A DNA stretch of 64,000 nucleotides from Thalassomonas viridans. Lineage in GTDB: Bacteria; Pseudomonadota; Gammaproteobacteria; Enterobacterales; Alteromonadaceae. The first letter of the stretch is position 1. Every line of letters begins with the position of its first letter. A program made the translations under genes and the position numbers. The notes under the pieces were generated by a model. That model made no database searches, was not told where the DNA came from, and was given only the letters and a program-made list of their open reading frames with translations. This document shows positions 48,465-58,079 of the stretch, one piece after another. The stretch spans positions 3,968,001 through 4,032,000 of the forward strand of contig NZ_CP059733.1 of the NCBI RefSeq assembly GCF_000948985.2, in the 5' to 3' direction.

Positions 48465-49235
48465 ATGTCTTTTAAACAGCAACAGTTAACAGAGAATACG
48501 CCCATCGCCAACGGCGGCGCAGCCTATTTTATCAAGGGATTTGAACTTATCCGCTTAAAAGGCATACGGCGCTTTGTTTTTATTCCGCTGATTGTCAACC
48601 TGCTCTTTTTCTCCGCAGCCTTTTATTATCTGTTCCTCGAACTCGAACATTATATGGCCATACTCGAAGGCATGGTGCCCGAATGGCTTAGCTGGATAGG
48701 CTATGTGCTCTGGCCGTTGGCGATATTTACCCTGCTGGTGATATTTTCTTTTATTTTCAGTACCGTGACCAACTGGCTGGCGGCCCCTTTTAACGGCCTG
48801 CTGTCGGAGAAAGTCGAAGAGAGACTTACCGGCCAGCCGGCAAGCGATGGCGGCATCACAGATATCATCAAAGACATTCCCAGAACCCTGGGCCGGGAAT
48901 GGTGCAAATTAAAATATTACCTGCCGCGGGCCATAGGTTTTTTCCTGATCATGTGGTTTTTGCCCGTGATCGGCCAGCTGATCTGGTTTTTATTTGTTGC
49001 CTGGATGATGGCGGTGCAATATAAAGATTACCCTTTTGATAACCATAAGATTTCTTTTGCCGAGATGAAGTCGGCGCTGCAGGAGAGAAAGGGCCTGAGT
49101 TACAGTTTTGGCATTACCGTGGCGGTTTTTTCCATGGTGCCCATTATCAACCTGATTGTGATGCCGGTAGCCATCTGCGGCGCTACCGCCTTATGGGTGG
49201 ATAACTATCGCCAGCAATTTGTTACCCGGCCATAA
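48465..49235 (+). CDS. cysZ: Sulfate transporter CysZ
   Basis: Inner-membrane protein for sulfate uptake in cysteine synthesis. The 256-residue product has hydrophobic segments at about 25-50, 65-95, 140-170 and 200-230, with the family blocks YFIKGFELIRLKGIRRFVFIP, FNGLLSEKVEERLTG and KYYLPRAIGFFLIMW. The ATG at 48465 fits CysZ N-termini (MSFKQQ...); an in-frame GTG at 48444 would add seven residues. It is divergent from smc and ends at a strong terminator. Confidence 0.93.
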   Translation: MSFKQQQLTENTPIANGGAAYFIKGFELIRLKGIRRFVFIPLIVNLLFFSAAFYYLFLELEHYMAILEGMVPEWLSWIGYVLWPLAIFTLLVIFSFIFSTVTNWLAAPFNGLLSEKVEERLTGQPASDGGITDIIKDIPRTLGREWCKLKYYLPRAIGFFLIMWFLPVIGQLIWFLFVAWMMAVQYKDYPFDNHKISFAEMKSALQERKGLSYSFGITVAVFSMVPIINLIVMPVAICGATALWVDNYRQQFVTRP

Positions 49236-49266
49236 TATTCGCCTCTGAACATAGCACAAAGTAAGA

Positions 49267-49292
49267 CCCGCCGGCTGATGGCGGGCCTTTTT
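49267..49292 (+). terminator. Terminator downstream of cysZ
   Basis: CCCGCC/GGCGGG (49267-49272 with 49280-49285) followed by CC and TTTTT. Confidence 0.88.
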
Positions 49293-49314
49293 GATGGCGC
49301 TTTAACCTCTGGCT

Positions 49315-51336
49315 TTAAAAATCTCGCACCTCCACATAGCTGCTGTTAAAGGAAAACATATTGATCTTGCCGCATTGGGCAAAGTGGTTATTGCTGGCAT
49401 AGGGGGTTGCCGCCTGGTAAATATCATTTTCCCAGCCCTGGCCGTTTTTAACATAGGCCTTAAGTTCAAAGACATTATTAACCGCCCTGGAGCAGTCCAT
49501 ATCAACATCCAGCATCCAGTAATGTTGCCCCCAGATATTCAGGGCTTCGACCCCGTAACCGTCATTGGCGACTGTGCGCTCTGTCCCCCAGGACGACGGC
49601 CAGACATTGGTGGTCCAGTCAAGGGCGCTGCCCTGGGCTTCACCGCTTTGCCCGGCCTCAACACCATACCAGTCCAGATAATCGTCATTGCTTTTCCACG
49701 GCCCCGTTGTGGCGTTTTTCAGGTTGTTATGCCGGACAGGCATAGCACATTCGAAATTTGTGCTCTGGCAATTGCGACCCAAAACGCTGTTGGCGTAATC
49801 ATGGTCGATACCGCCGCGGATAAACATATCCTGTCCGCTGCTGGTTTCCGCCTGAATAAAGATCACGGTGCGCTGCCAGTCCTCATTGGGGTCTTCCCCG
49901 CCACCGCTGCCAAGTTTGGCTCCCTGGTGAATTGCCACCGCATCCCAGGCGGGCACAATTAAGTTGATGGTGCCGTCACCGTTAACCACAATAGTTTCAC
50001 CGCTACAGGAATTGCCGTCGGCGCTCAGCTGGCCTTTAAGCACATTACAGTAGCTGCCAGGGGCCATATCTGTAGCGACAGTAACATTCATGGCATAATC
50101 TTCCTTGTTGATGGCGACATGGCCGGAACTGCCGCGGCCAAAAGCTATCTGGTTATGGCCGTTATCCCACCACCTGGTCGTGCTCCAGTGATCTGTGGTG
50201 TTGTTGCGAAAGTCCACACCGCCGGCAATATAAGACCAGCGGTGCTCGCACTTCCAGTTATCGCCAAAACATTCCAGGGTGCCGTTATTATGCACGGGCA
50301 CACCCGGACCACCGGCATCGTTATTGCCGTGATAATCGTAGCTGGACATGACCTTGGGATAACCATAGGGATAGGCCAGCATAAAAACATTGGCCAGATC
50401 ATAAAGCCGCCCGTCTTGGAAAGTAATCACGCTACCGCCACCGCCGTGTCCCCGCTGGTTGTCATGATTATCCACGAAAACCACGGCACTGCTGCTGGGC
50501 AAAAAGCCCCAGGCCTCGCCGAACTGGCTGAGCCAGGCCAGGGAGCCGTTCCTGAAGGTATTGCCCAGCCCCGTGCTGTATTTAAATTCGGTGACTAACC
50601 CGGCGCCGGTATACTCGCCGGCGGTGATCACCTCCCCTCCCTGGTCGATCACTTCCTGGAAAACTAACGGATTGTTATTCACCTTGGCCAGTACACCCTG
50701 GATATCCGCTACTGACATATGCTTAGACGCATCCAGCCTGAAACCCGCCACTCCCAATGAGGTTAAGTCATTCATATAGTTGGCTAGGGTCTGGCGCACA
50801 TAGGAGGCACCGGTATCGAGATCTGCCAGCCCGACGAGTTCACAGTTCTGCACCCGCCAGCGGTTATTACCATAGTCTTCGCCGTTGATGCTGCAGGTAT
50901 CGTGAAAATCCTGGGGACCGTAGATGGGATATTGCTTATTGCCATAACTGCTGCCGGCAACCCCGGTGCCGCTGCCGCTGGCCATATGGTTAATCACGGC
51001 ATCCACGTAGATTTTCACCCCGACGGCATTACAGCGGCTGACCATATCCGCAAACTGCTCACGGCTGCCGCCGCGGCTGATTAACTGGTAACTCACCGGC
51101 TGATACCGGGTCCACCACTGGCTGCCCTGGATATGCTCATTCGGCGGAGAGACCTGCACTGCGGCATAATTATTGGGGCCGAGAAAAGTTTCACATTCTG
51201 TTGCTACATCCGGCCAGCTCCACTCGAACAGGTGCACAAAAGTCGTCGGCTGTTCAACGCTCCAGGCCTGGGCCGGCATCCCCAATCCTAGCCCTAGCCC
51301 TAACCCGGCTATCAATATTGCTTTTTTTATTATCAT
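49315..51336 (-). CDS. Secreted alpha-amylase, animal-type GH13
   Basis: Endo-acting starch hydrolase closely related to the chloride-activated alpha-amylases of Pseudoalteromonas and animals (GH13_32 type). The signal peptide ends near GMPAQA and includes a run of alternating Gly-Leu encoded by a hexanucleotide-like repeat (51287-51307). Catalytic residues are visible: nucleophile Asp in GFRLDASKH, acid/base Glu in VFQEVIDQG, and Asp in [13 protein letters not shown]; the Arg and Asn beside them match chloride ligands in this group. After the beta domain a Gly-rich linker ([11 protein letters not shown]) joins a C-terminal domain of about 180 residues ([15 protein letters not shown] ... EVRDF), probably a glycan-binding module shared with Vibrio/Aeromonas amylases. 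The ATG at 51334-51336 follows AGGG by 9 nt and starts the signal peptide; an upstream in-frame ATG at 51369 would add 11 residues. Confidence 0.95.
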   Translation of the reverse strand: MIIKKAILIAGLGLGLGLGMPAQAWSVEQPTTFVHLFEWSWPDVATECETFLGPNNYAAVQVSPPNEHIQGSQWWTRYQPVSYQLISRGGSREQFADMVSRCNAVGVKIYVDAVINHMASGSGTGVAGSSYGNKQYPIYGPQDFHDTCSINGEDYGNNRWRVQNCELVGLADLDTGASYVRQTLANYMNDLTSLGVAGFRLDASKHMSVADIQGVLAKVNNNPLVFQEVIDQGGEVITAGEYTGAGLVTEFKYSTGLGNTFRNGSLAWLSQFGEAWGFLPSSSAVVFVDNHDNQRGHGGGGSVITFQDGRLYDLANVFMLAYPYGYPKVMSSYDYHGNNDAGGPGVPVHNNGTLECFGDNWKCEHRWSYIAGGVDFRNNTTDHWSTTRWWDNGHNQIAFGRGSSGHVAINKEDYAMNVTVATDMAPGSYCNVLKGQLSADGNSCSGETIVVNGDGTINLIVPAWDAVAIHQGAKLGSGGGEDPNEDWQRTVIFIQAETSSGQDMFIRGGIDHDYANSVLGRNCQSTNFECAMPVRHNNLKNATTGPWKSNDDYLDWYGVEAGQSGEAQGSALDWTTNVWPSSWGTERTVANDGYGVEALNIWGQHYWMLDVDMDCSRAVNNVFELKAYVKNGQGWENDIYQAATPYASNNHFAQCGKINMFSFNSSYVEVRDF

Positions 51337-51426
51337 GATGATCATCCCTAATTTATTTCGTTGTTTCATTCGGGCATGGCAAAATTGCCATACCGGTTAA
51401 ATATCAACCGCATAAAAAGATGCTTC

Positions 51427-51446
51427 AACTGAATACGTATTCAGTT
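51427..51446. promoter_or_regulatory. Perfect 20-bp palindrome, likely operator for the amylase gene
   Basis: AACTGAATACGTATTCAGTT is self-complementary with a central CG, the style of LacI-family operators. It lies 90 bp upstream of the amylase start codon. A LacI-type maltose regulator is a plausible binder (inference); no such regulator gene is in the window. Confidence 0.55.
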
Positions 51447-51597
51447 TTTAATGGTGGGATCAGGGCTGGCATTTATCGGGCAGGCATTTAATAATGCCTT
51501 ATAAGCCCTTCTTATATTTGATTTTTGGTGGGGTTATTAGCCATCTTCGGCTAAACTTCGGGTAAAGCTTGTCCATCCCTTACGGAGTATCAGCGGA

Positions 51598-51945
51598 ATG
51601 AAATACCTCACCTCTGGCTTTATCCTTTTTCTCTCCCTGCCGCTCGTTAGCGGTATACTGGCCGCAATGGAAACCCGGAATTTAGTGGATAATATTCCGC
51701 TGACGGCAGATGCCAGGGTATTTGCCCGTTTTGATGATAGCCTGCCTGTTGTCGTCAATTACTTTACCCGGGAAAGTGAACAGGCCATTATAGCGCTTTA
51801 CCAGGAAAGTTATGGCAAGCCCAGTGCCAGGGAAAGGAAACGGGGGCGCTTGACGGTGAGTTTTATCCGGGAGAATAGCGATATCCGCATCGTTATTTCC
51901 GAGCAGGATCGGCAGCGCCAGGTGGATATATTAAAAATAAAATAA
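51598..51945 (+). CDS. Small exported protein, unknown function
   Basis: A 115-residue protein with an N-terminal signal peptide (YLTSGFILFLSLPLVSGILA). The mature part (about 95 residues) is basic and beta-rich (ARVFARFDDSLPVVVNYFTRE ... RGRLTVSFIRENSDIRIVISEQ). No family is recognised. A GGAGTATCAGCGGA sequence gives a plausible SD. It is divergent from the amylase and followed by repeats and the group II intron. Confidence 0.65.
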   Translation: MKYLTSGFILFLSLPLVSGILAAMETRNLVDNIPLTADARVFARFDDSLPVVVNYFTRESEQAIIALYQESYGKPSARERKRGRLTVSFIRENSDIRIVISEQDRQRQVDILKIK

Positions 51946-51980
51946 CAAGCCACGGCACCGCTGCATAATCACCACTCTTC

Positions 51981-52062
51981 CACATCCATGTGATCATGAC
52001 ATACCCCTCGTCCTGATTGCCATTCCTGTTCATCCATGAACCCATGACATACATTACGTCCT
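51981..52062. repeat. Duplicated palindrome-plus-tail unit next to the group II intron
   Basis: Two copies of a unit made of an XXCAT-CC-ATGXX palindrome (CACATCCATGTG, 51981-51992; GTTCATCCATGAAC, 52029-52042) followed by CATGACATAC-N5-CGTCCT (51995-52014 and 52043-52062). The second copy abuts the intron 3' end. It may be a dispersed intergenic repeat family of this genome. Confidence 0.5.
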
Positions 52063-52063
52063 A

Positions 52064-52711
52064 ATCGAGTAGGAGGCGGGGTTACCCCCGCCGTCCTCTC
52101 ACACCACCGGGCATACGGTTCCGTACCACGGCGGTTCCTATGAACTCCACGTTTATTGAATCACGTCGCCTGTCAGCTATTAAGCGCCTCACTTTACCTC
52201 ATGGATTCCGTCCATTACTTCCAGTTACGGCCCCTTTCGGGCATCTGCTCTAGCTGCTCAGAGAGCGCACTCTTTGCTTTGCTCATAAGTTCGGTCCTTC
52301 AGTTTACGGTTTCTAAACCTACTATGACCTCTGCTGACTTCTGCCATCCCATCCTGTTACCTCACGGTATCAGTAGCCCGAGGCAGGATGGCAGACCTCC
52401 CAGGGTAATGCGCACGACCTTCCCACTTATACCTGCCACATTTACGACCGCACCTTCCGTGCAAGTATTGGGCTTTGAAGATATTAGCCTTCTTACCCGA
52501 TACGGCCGCCTCGTATGTGATTTCTGTTCGTCAGGCCAGTGTTTTGCCTTCGGCTTCCTTCAGATCCCGACTCGCGACGGGCACCCTTGCCGTTCGGCTA
52601 ACTGTTCCCCTTGCCGGGCCAGTAGCGGACTTTCACCGCCAAGTCATCCGGTTGCCACCACAACTTCCGGAACAGCGCCTGTCAAGGCGCTATGCGCCAT
52701 GCCTGGCACAC
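52064..52711 (-). mobile_element. Group II intron lacking its reverse transcriptase, class C-like
   Basis: Read on the minus strand it begins GTGTGCC, a group II 5' end, and ends ...CTCGAT. Domain V is recognisable at 52103-52135 as a stem with TACG-GAAC-CGTA at the tip and an ACCGCCG/CGGTGGT base, about 33 nt, with a CGC-type catalytic triad in the lower stem as in class C introns. Domain VI follows (52066-52100) with a strong GGCGGGG/CCCCGCC stem and a bulged A near CTACTC. A residual 23-codon ORF (52215-52286, [20 protein letters not shown]...) resembles the N-terminus of an intron-encoded protein; the rest of the ORF is gone. It lies directly after the T-run of the M1 peptidase terminator, the usual site for class C introns. 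Plus-strand open frames here are not genes. Confidence 0.8.
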
Positions 52712-52742
52712 TAAATAAAAAACGGCCCATATAATATGAGCC
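52712..52742 (-). terminator. Terminator of the M1 peptidase gene, intron insertion site
   Basis: On the minus strand, GGCTCATA/TATGGGCC (one mismatch) with loop TTA (52724-52742) is followed by a GTTTTTTATTTA tract (52712-52723). The group II intron begins at the next base. Confidence 0.85.
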
Positions 52743-52793
52743 ACCTTTAATTGCTGTAAATAAGTGAGTTTTATTAAACCCGGGTACAGCTAA

Positions 52794-54641
52794 CTAGTCT
52801 TTTAAGATGTTGTCAACGGTTCCCTGGGCCAGCGGGTGGTATCCGGGACGGGCTTTCATATAAACTTTCTTCGCCCAGGCTTTACCCTGCTCGGATTCTG
52901 CCAGCACCTTATAAAGCGGCACTATCAGTTTACGGCGGCCAATGCCAATCATGTAATCAGACATAGCCGAATAAATCTTGTCGTAACCTACCCTTAGGGA
53001 TAATAAATACCAGGCATGGGCAATCTCGGCATTTTGGCTCTGGGTCAGGTTAAATGCCTGATCCAGGCTGCCCATGCGTGCCAGAGAAATATTAAGCGGC
53101 AAATTGTTGATAAAGTGCAGCCACTCATGCACGGTCCAGTTTGCGGTAGGCAGTTGTGCCAGAGTGATTTCATCACTTAATAGCTGGTTGATCTGAGTGT
53201 CTATGTTTTTAAAAGCGTCGGAAGTCGGCTTAGGCACAAAAGTCGGCAGACCCTGTTCGAAAATCCACTCGTTAACCTCTGCCTTACTGACAATACCAGG
53301 ATACTTTTCAATCAACTCTTTGTTCAGGTATTTGACGAAGTTCGCCGTGCCCAGGCTTTCAAAAGCATGGCTGTCAAAGTAGTTAAGGATAAACTCATCA
53401 AAACGCTGACGGCCGAATTTCTGCTCCAGATAAATCAGGAATAACTGGCCTTTGGTATAAGGCACGCCGGAGAAGGCGTCATCGGGATCGCGTCCCGCCA
53501 GGTCGATATAGAGCTGGGTATCTCCCGGGCTAAGCTCGGCGATTTCATAGTTAAGCCCCTGGGCATCAAGCGCCTGTTCCATCACAGCGCGGTTGCGGCC
53601 GAACACTTCTTCCATGATGCGGTTTTCAACATAGCTGGTAAAACCTTCGTTTAACCACAGGTCACGCCAGCTTTCATTGGTTACCAGGTTACCGGACCAG
53701 GAATGGGCCAGTTCATGGGCAATCAGGTTAACCAGGGATTTGTCGCCGGCGATCACAGTCGGGGTGATAAAAGATAACCTTGGATTTTCCATACCGCCAA
53801 AAGGGAAGCTCGGCGGCAGGATCAGGAGGTCATAACGACCCCAGCGGTAGGCGCCGAATAATTTCTCGGTGGCGTCTATCATGGCCTGGGTATCGTTAAA
53901 TTCGGCTACGGCGCTGTCCAGTATGCTTTTCTCGGCATAAATGCCTGTGATATCGCTCATGGCCTTAAATTCAAGGTCGCCGACCCCGATGGCAATCAGG
54001 TAAGGCGGGATCGCTTGTGGCATAGAGAAGTAATAGTCGCCATCCCTTTTGGTGTCCGGGGTATTATTGGCGCTCATCACAGCTAATACGTCACTGTCGG
54101 TTTTAATTCTTGCGGTATAGGTCATACGGACGCTCGGGGTATCCTGAATAGGGATCCAGGAGCGGGCATGAATGGCCTGGTTCTGGCTGAACATAAACGG
54201 TTTTTTCTTGCCGGCGGTTTGCAACGGCGTCAGCCATTGCAGCCCGGAGGCTTTCTCGGTGGAATGATAATAAACCCTTAATTTAGTGGCCTTAAAACCC
54301 GGCTTGACCGTAAGCTTTGAACCCAGGACATCATCGCGTTTGGCAAGGATATAGCTGACTTTTTTCCACTGACCGTTTGGCTTTTGTGCCTGTACCTTGT
54401 GGATCACTAAATCGCGGGTATCCAAATAGATGGGCTGGGCGGAATCGCTTAGCCAGTTCAGAGATAATTCGGCGAAACCTTTGAGTGATTTTTCATCAAA
54501 GTCGACCGCAAGATCCAGGTAAAGATGGTTCACTTTCACCTGATCATAGTTAGCATAGGTATAGGCATCATTAACCTGTGCCCAAATGGACGGAGTTGCA
54601 AAAGCAGCGAGTAGCACCGCCAGACGTGCAAAGAATTTCAT
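52794..54641 (-). CDS. M1 family aminopeptidase, leukotriene A4 hydrolase-like
   Basis: A 615-residue zinc aminopeptidase with a signal peptide ([16 protein letters not shown]), so periplasmic or secreted. The GGMEN exopeptidase motif is at 282-286, the zinc site HELAH at 309-313 (IAHELAHSW), and the third ligand Glu at about 332 ([21 protein letters not shown]). The C-terminal helical region (about 460-615) has a leukotriene A4 hydrolase-type end. It probably releases N-terminal residues from peptides taken up after extracellular digestion. A stable hairpin sits just before its ribosome-binding site. Confidence 0.95.
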   Translation of the reverse strand: MKFFARLAVLLAAFATPSIWAQVNDAYTYANYDQVKVNHLYLDLAVDFDEKSLKGFAELSLNWLSDSAQPIYLDTRDLVIHKVQAQKPNGQWKKVSYILAKRDDVLGSKLTVKPGFKATKLRVYYHSTEKASGLQWLTPLQTAGKKKPFMFSQNQAIHARSWIPIQDTPSVRMTYTARIKTDSDVLAVMSANNTPDTKRDGDYYFSMPQAIPPYLIAIGVGDLEFKAMSDITGIYAEKSILDSAVAEFNDTQAMIDATEKLFGAYRWGRYDLLILPPSFPFGGMENPRLSFITPTVIAGDKSLVNLIAHELAHSWSGNLVTNESWRDLWLNEGFTSYVENRIMEEVFGRNRAVMEQALDAQGLNYEIAELSPGDTQLYIDLAGRDPDDAFSGVPYTKGQLFLIYLEQKFGRQRFDEFILNYFDSHAFESLGTANFVKYLNKELIEKYPGIVSKAEVNEWIFEQGLPTFVPKPTSDAFKNIDTQINQLLSDEITLAQLPTANWTVHEWLHFINNLPLNISLARMGSLDQAFNLTQSQNAEIAHAWYLLSLRVGYDKIYSAMSDYMIGIGRRKLIVPLYKVLAESEQGKAWAKKVYMKARPGYHPLAQGTVDNILKD

Positions 54642-54654
54642 TTATTGAACTTCC

Positions 54655-54698
54655 CTTGAAAAAATAGGCCATTAGGTTAGTGTAACCTAATGGCCTAT
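54655..54698 (-). terminator. Perfect 16-bp hairpin with T-run just upstream of the M1 start
   Basis: ATAGGCCATTAGGTTA/TAACCTAATGGCCTAT (54664-54679 with 54683-54698), 3-nt loop, is followed on the minus strand by TTTTTT (54658-54663). It ends about 17 nt before the M1 start codon. It may be the terminator of motY or act as a leader attenuator for the M1 gene. Confidence 0.8.
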
Positions 54699-54786
54699 TC
54701 AACTGTTAATTGGAAAATTCAGCCAAATAAATTCCCCTGGCAGCCAAAGATCCGTTAACTTTTCCTTACTCCTGGCGGTTACGACA

Positions 54787-55653
54787 TTAAGGTTTTTCCA
54801 TATGTATGACCACACGGCGGTTTTTGCCCCGGCCTAAAGTTGTTCTGTTGGAGGCAATATGGCGTTTTTCGCCATAACCGCTGGCCTCGATCCGGCTCGG
54901 ATCGATACCGTTGGCGATAAAATATTCACGGATCTTATTGGCCCGTTTCTCCGATAATTTCAGGTTAGTCCAGCGCCCACCGTAACTATCTGAATATGCG
55001 TCGATTAATACCAGTTCAAGCTCCTGATCCAGGCTCAGATATTCAGAAATCATCGCCATACGTTTTTCCGACGCCTTGGTGAATTCATCACTGTTTGACT
55101 GGTAATTCAAGACGGTATAGGCAATATCCTCAAAACTGAAATTAAGCAGGTTGCCGACACAGCCGACAAATTCCTGATAAGCTTTTTGAAACTTCGCCGT
55201 AGACAGGCCGACAGAAATTTTATCCTGCTCGTTGTACCAGTCATTATAAAAGAAGGTGGGACTCATGCCCTGCTCTAATTCGCTTAGCATGGTCCAGGCG
55301 ACTTTTTTTGGCAGGCTGGGGGTAAATTGCTTATGCAGCTTCATCTTGGCAAGTACATGATCTCCCACCCCGGGACGCCAGCGCGGAGGAACCGAGCGTA
55401 CCTCTGCCAGGGAATAATTATCCGGCAGCAATAACATGTCCAACTCAAACTCCATATTCATCTTACGGTTGGCTTTGCTGTAAAAGCGCGCTTCACCGTA
55501 GTTGGGAATTTTATGGGATAAGGTACATTCCAGACGTGAATTATTAGCCAGCTGCCACTGGGAAGTATTCAGATCCGCACTATATTGCCGGATCCCGGCT
55601 TGTGCCTGGCTCATGAAGAATAACAGCAGAATCGACGCAATTTGTTTTTTCAT
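54787..55653 (-). CDS. motY: Sodium-type polar flagellar protein MotY
   Basis: Periplasmic T-ring component of the Na+-driven flagellar motor, needed to hold the PomA/PomB stator. The 288-residue protein has a signal peptide (KKQIASILLLFFMSQAQA), the MotY N-terminal domain (LECTLSHKIPNYGEARFYSK, RWRPG, SYEDW-like FFYNDWYNEQDKI), and a C-terminal OmpA-like peptidoglycan-binding domain (about 165-288; ELVLIDAYSDSYGGRWTN, LSEKRANKIREYF, ASGYGEKRHIASN, NRRVVIHM). It is divergent from rnt, as in Vibrio. Confidence 0.93.
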   Translation of the reverse strand: MKKQIASILLLFFMSQAQAGIRQYSADLNTSQWQLANNSRLECTLSHKIPNYGEARFYSKANRKMNMEFELDMLLLPDNYSLAEVRSVPPRWRPGVGDHVLAKMKLHKQFTPSLPKKVAWTMLSELEQGMSPTFFYNDWYNEQDKISVGLSTAKFQKAYQEFVGCVGNLLNFSFEDIAYTVLNYQSNSDEFTKASEKRMAMISEYLSLDQELELVLIDAYSDSYGGRWTNLKLSEKRANKIREYFIANGIDPSRIEASGYGEKRHIASNRTTLGRGKNRRVVIHMEKP

Positions 55654-55832
55654 AATTCTAAAAATACGTTTTATTAAGCGGCATTAGTTATATCGGCAAT
55701 TTCAATAGTTACTTTAACACTTTATCAGTAAAAATAACAAAACTATAGCAAAGGCTTACTTTATAATGTCGTTTTCAAACGAATTTTCTGCGATAATCCC
55801 CCGAAATTAATATTCAGTATCGTTATTTTTCT

Positions 55833-56567
55833 ATGTCAGAGTCTTCATCAAGCCAAACAATTGATGCCAATAACCAGAAAACAGCTTTCGCCCAAAGGTT
55901 CAGGGGCTACTTTCCCGTGGTCATTGATGTCGAAACCGCAGGTTTCAATGCACAAACCGATGCCCTGCTGGAAATTGCCGCTTCCGTTTTAGCCCTGGAC
56001 GAATCCACCGGCTTATTCTCCATTGATGAAACTATACATTTTAATGTCAATCCGTTTGAAGGCGCCAACCTGGAGCCGGCGGCCCTCGCCTTTACCGGCA
56101 TAGATCCGGAAAACCCGCTAAGGGCAGCCGTTGATGAAAAAGATGCACTGAAAGAAATCTTTAAGCTGGTAAGGAAAAAAATGAAAGCGGCCGGCTGCCA
56201 GCGGGCCATTATCGTCGCCCATAATGCCTCTTTTGATTTAGGTTTTCTCAATGCCGCCACTGCGCGCTGTGCCATCAAGCGCAGCCCGTTCCACTCTTTT
56301 GTCAGTTTTGACACTACCACTTTATCGGGTCTGGCATTAGGCCAGACGGTGCTGGCAAAAGCCTGCGCCACCGCCGATATAGAATTTAACGGCAACGAAG
56401 CCCACTCGGCCCTTTATGATACGGAAAAAACTGCCGAGCTTTTCTGCCATATAGTCAATAAATGGCAAGCTTTGGGCGGCTGGCCGCTTGCAGAGCAAAC
56501 AGAAGAGACAGAGCGGCCGCTGGCCGAGTCAGCAGAAGATAATTCAAAAAAGGCCAGTAACGGCTAG
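55833..56567 (+). CDS. rnt: Ribonuclease T
   Basis: DEDDh-family 3'-5' exoribonuclease that trims tRNA and other stable RNA 3' ends. The 244-residue protein shows [22 protein letters not shown] (first acidic pair, about 31-35), [17 protein letters not shown] (about 129-145), and the C-terminal [21 protein letters not shown] with the catalytic His and Asp. The Glu/Ala/Ser-rich C-terminal tail is longer than in E. coli (215 aa). It is divergent from motY. Confidence 0.96.
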   Translation: MSESSSSQTIDANNQKTAFAQRFRGYFPVVIDVETAGFNAQTDALLEIAASVLALDESTGLFSIDETIHFNVNPFEGANLEPAALAFTGIDPENPLRAAVDEKDALKEIFKLVRKKMKAAGCQRAIIVAHNASFDLGFLNAATARCAIKRSPFHSFVSFDTTTLSGLALGQTVLAKACATADIEFNGNEAHSALYDTEKTAELFCHIVNKWQALGGWPLAEQTEETERPLAESAEDNSKKASNG

Positions 56568-56636
56568 CGCCTCAAAAGAGCAAACAGATTTTATTGTTCA
56601 CTTATCCCAGGACGGGACAGACTGTTAAACCTAAAT

Positions 56637-56664
56637 AAAAAGCCAGCATTAAGCTGGCTTTTTT
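56637..56664. terminator. Bidirectional terminator after rnt and the peroxiredoxin gene
   Basis: AAAAAGCCAGC/GCTGGCTTTTT with a 5-nt loop and a T-run on both strands. Confidence 0.9.
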
Positions 56665-56698
56665 AATGATTACCTTTCAGGCCTTAGGCCCGGGGCAA

Positions 56699-57304
56699 TT
56701 ATAACTGGTCGGCGTTATCGGCCAGGTAAGAAGCAACACCTTCCGGAGAAGCTGTCATACCTTTGTCGCCTTTGTTCCAGCCTGCCGGACAAACTTCACC
56801 GTGCTCCTGGTGGAAAGCAAGGGCGTCGATCATACGGATCATTTCGTCAACGTTACGGCCAAGCGGTAAGTCATTCACTACCTGGTGACGCACGTTACCT
56901 TCCTCGTCGATAAGGAAAGAACCGCGGAAAGCAACACCGGCTTCAGGATGCTCAACGTCATATGCCTGGCAGATTTCATGTTTAACATCAGCAACTAAAG
57001 TGTACTGAACCGGGCCAATACCACCTTCATTTACCGGCGTATTACGCCATGCATTATGAGAAAACTGTGAATCGATAGAAACACCGATAACTTCAACACC
57101 ACGGCTTTTGAACTCATCCATACGGTGATCAAAAGCAAGTAATTCTGATGGACAAACAAATGTAAAGTCTAATGGATAGAAGAATACTACCGCTTTCTTT
57201 CCTTTAATAGCTTCGGCTAAGTTGAAGTTTTCAACAATTTCACCACTACCTAAAACTGCTGCGGCAGTAAAATCTGGTGCTGGACGACCAACTAATACAC
57301 TCAT
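56699..57304 (-). CDS. Typical 2-Cys peroxiredoxin
   Basis: A 201-residue AhpC/TSA-family peroxidase that reduces H2O2 and organic peroxides in the cytosol. The peroxidatic Cys is in DFTFVCPSEL (about Cys52), with PxxxT/SxxC context and the conserved Arg in HNAWRNTP; the resolving Cys is in HGEVCPAGW near residue 170, followed by the GxKG and long C-terminal tail that make the enzyme sensitive to over-oxidation. It is likely OxyR-controlled, though no site is assigned. It lies near grxD and sodB in an oxidative-stress cluster. Confidence 0.95.
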   Translation of the reverse strand: MSVLVGRPAPDFTAAAVLGSGEIVENFNLAEAIKGKKAVVFFYPLDFTFVCPSELLAFDHRMDEFKSRGVEVIGVSIDSQFSHNAWRNTPVNEGGIGPVQYTLVADVKHEICQAYDVEHPEAGVAFRGSFLIDEEGNVRHQVVNDLPLGRNVDEMIRMIDALAFHQEHGEVCPAGWNKGDKGMTASPEGVASYLADNADQL

Positions 57305-57413
57305 TATTATTCTCCAAGGTTTAATTATATTGACCAGCCATATTTAACACATGCCTGGTCGGATGGACTAACACCACTACTATGGTGACGTTAATTAATA
57401 TTTCAATGCAATA

Positions 57414-57752
57414 TTATGCATTTTCTTCAGATTGATATTTATCTGCCGTTTCTTTAATCAGGGTTTGCAGCTCCCCCTGCTGGAACATTTCTAAAATAAT
57501 GTCGCAACCGCCGATTAATTCGCCTTCTACCCATAACTGAGGGAAAGTCGGCCAGTTGGCATACTTAGGCAGCTCGGCACGGATATCCGGGTTTTGCAGG
57601 ATATCAACGTATGCGAATTTCTCGCCGCAAGACATCAGGGCCTGGGCCGATTGCGCAGAAAATCCACAGCTAGGTAATTTAGGAGAGCCTTTCATGTATA
57701 ACATGATAGGGTTCTCGGCGATTTGTTGTTTAATGCGTTCAACTGTGTCCAT
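57414..57752 (-). CDS. grxD: Monothiol glutaredoxin GrxD
   Basis: A 112-residue glutaredoxin that carries Fe-S clusters with BolA-type partners. The CGFS active site is at about residues 28-31 (GSPKLPSCGFSAQSAQAL). The glutathione-binding WPTFPQLWVEGELIGGCDII follows. It has its own ribosome-binding site and lies next to the peroxiredoxin gene on the same strand, divergent from sodB. Confidence 0.95.
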   Translation of the reverse strand: MDTVERIKQQIAENPIMLYMKGSPKLPSCGFSAQSAQALMSCGEKFAYVDILQNPDIRAELPKYANWPTFPQLWVEGELIGGCDIILEMFQQGELQTLIKETADKYQSEENA

Positions 57753-58079
57753 GACGACCTCTAACTAGTAACCAATAAAAATATGCTAAGTTGACTGGCT
57801 ATATGGGGACTTGCCCCAGAAGAATCAACCAAAATAAAGTGTTTATTTCCTTTACTGTGCATTATTTAAGACAAAAACCTTCACAGGAAAATGCAAAAGT
57901 AAAAAAATAATATTAAAACCTGCAGGTCTTGATAAATATTCTGGCAATACCCATATATTTGGTTAAACTATGCAAGTTTTTTGAAAGCCCGAGTATTTTA
58001 CTCGGTTTTTAGTAAAAACAAACTACTTCTTTATTTTTGTGCAAGAATAAATATTTATAATACATTCCTGGAGAAAAAA

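Noticed and set aside
52156..52734. A long plus-strand open frame opposite the intron
   Set aside because: The minus strand is group II intron RNA; the plus-strand frame has no protein-like features and crosses conserved RNA domains.
57981..58079. N-terminal extension of sodB by 33 residues
   Set aside because: SodB is 193 residues from the ATG at 58080, which has a strong SD; the extension is not part of the family.
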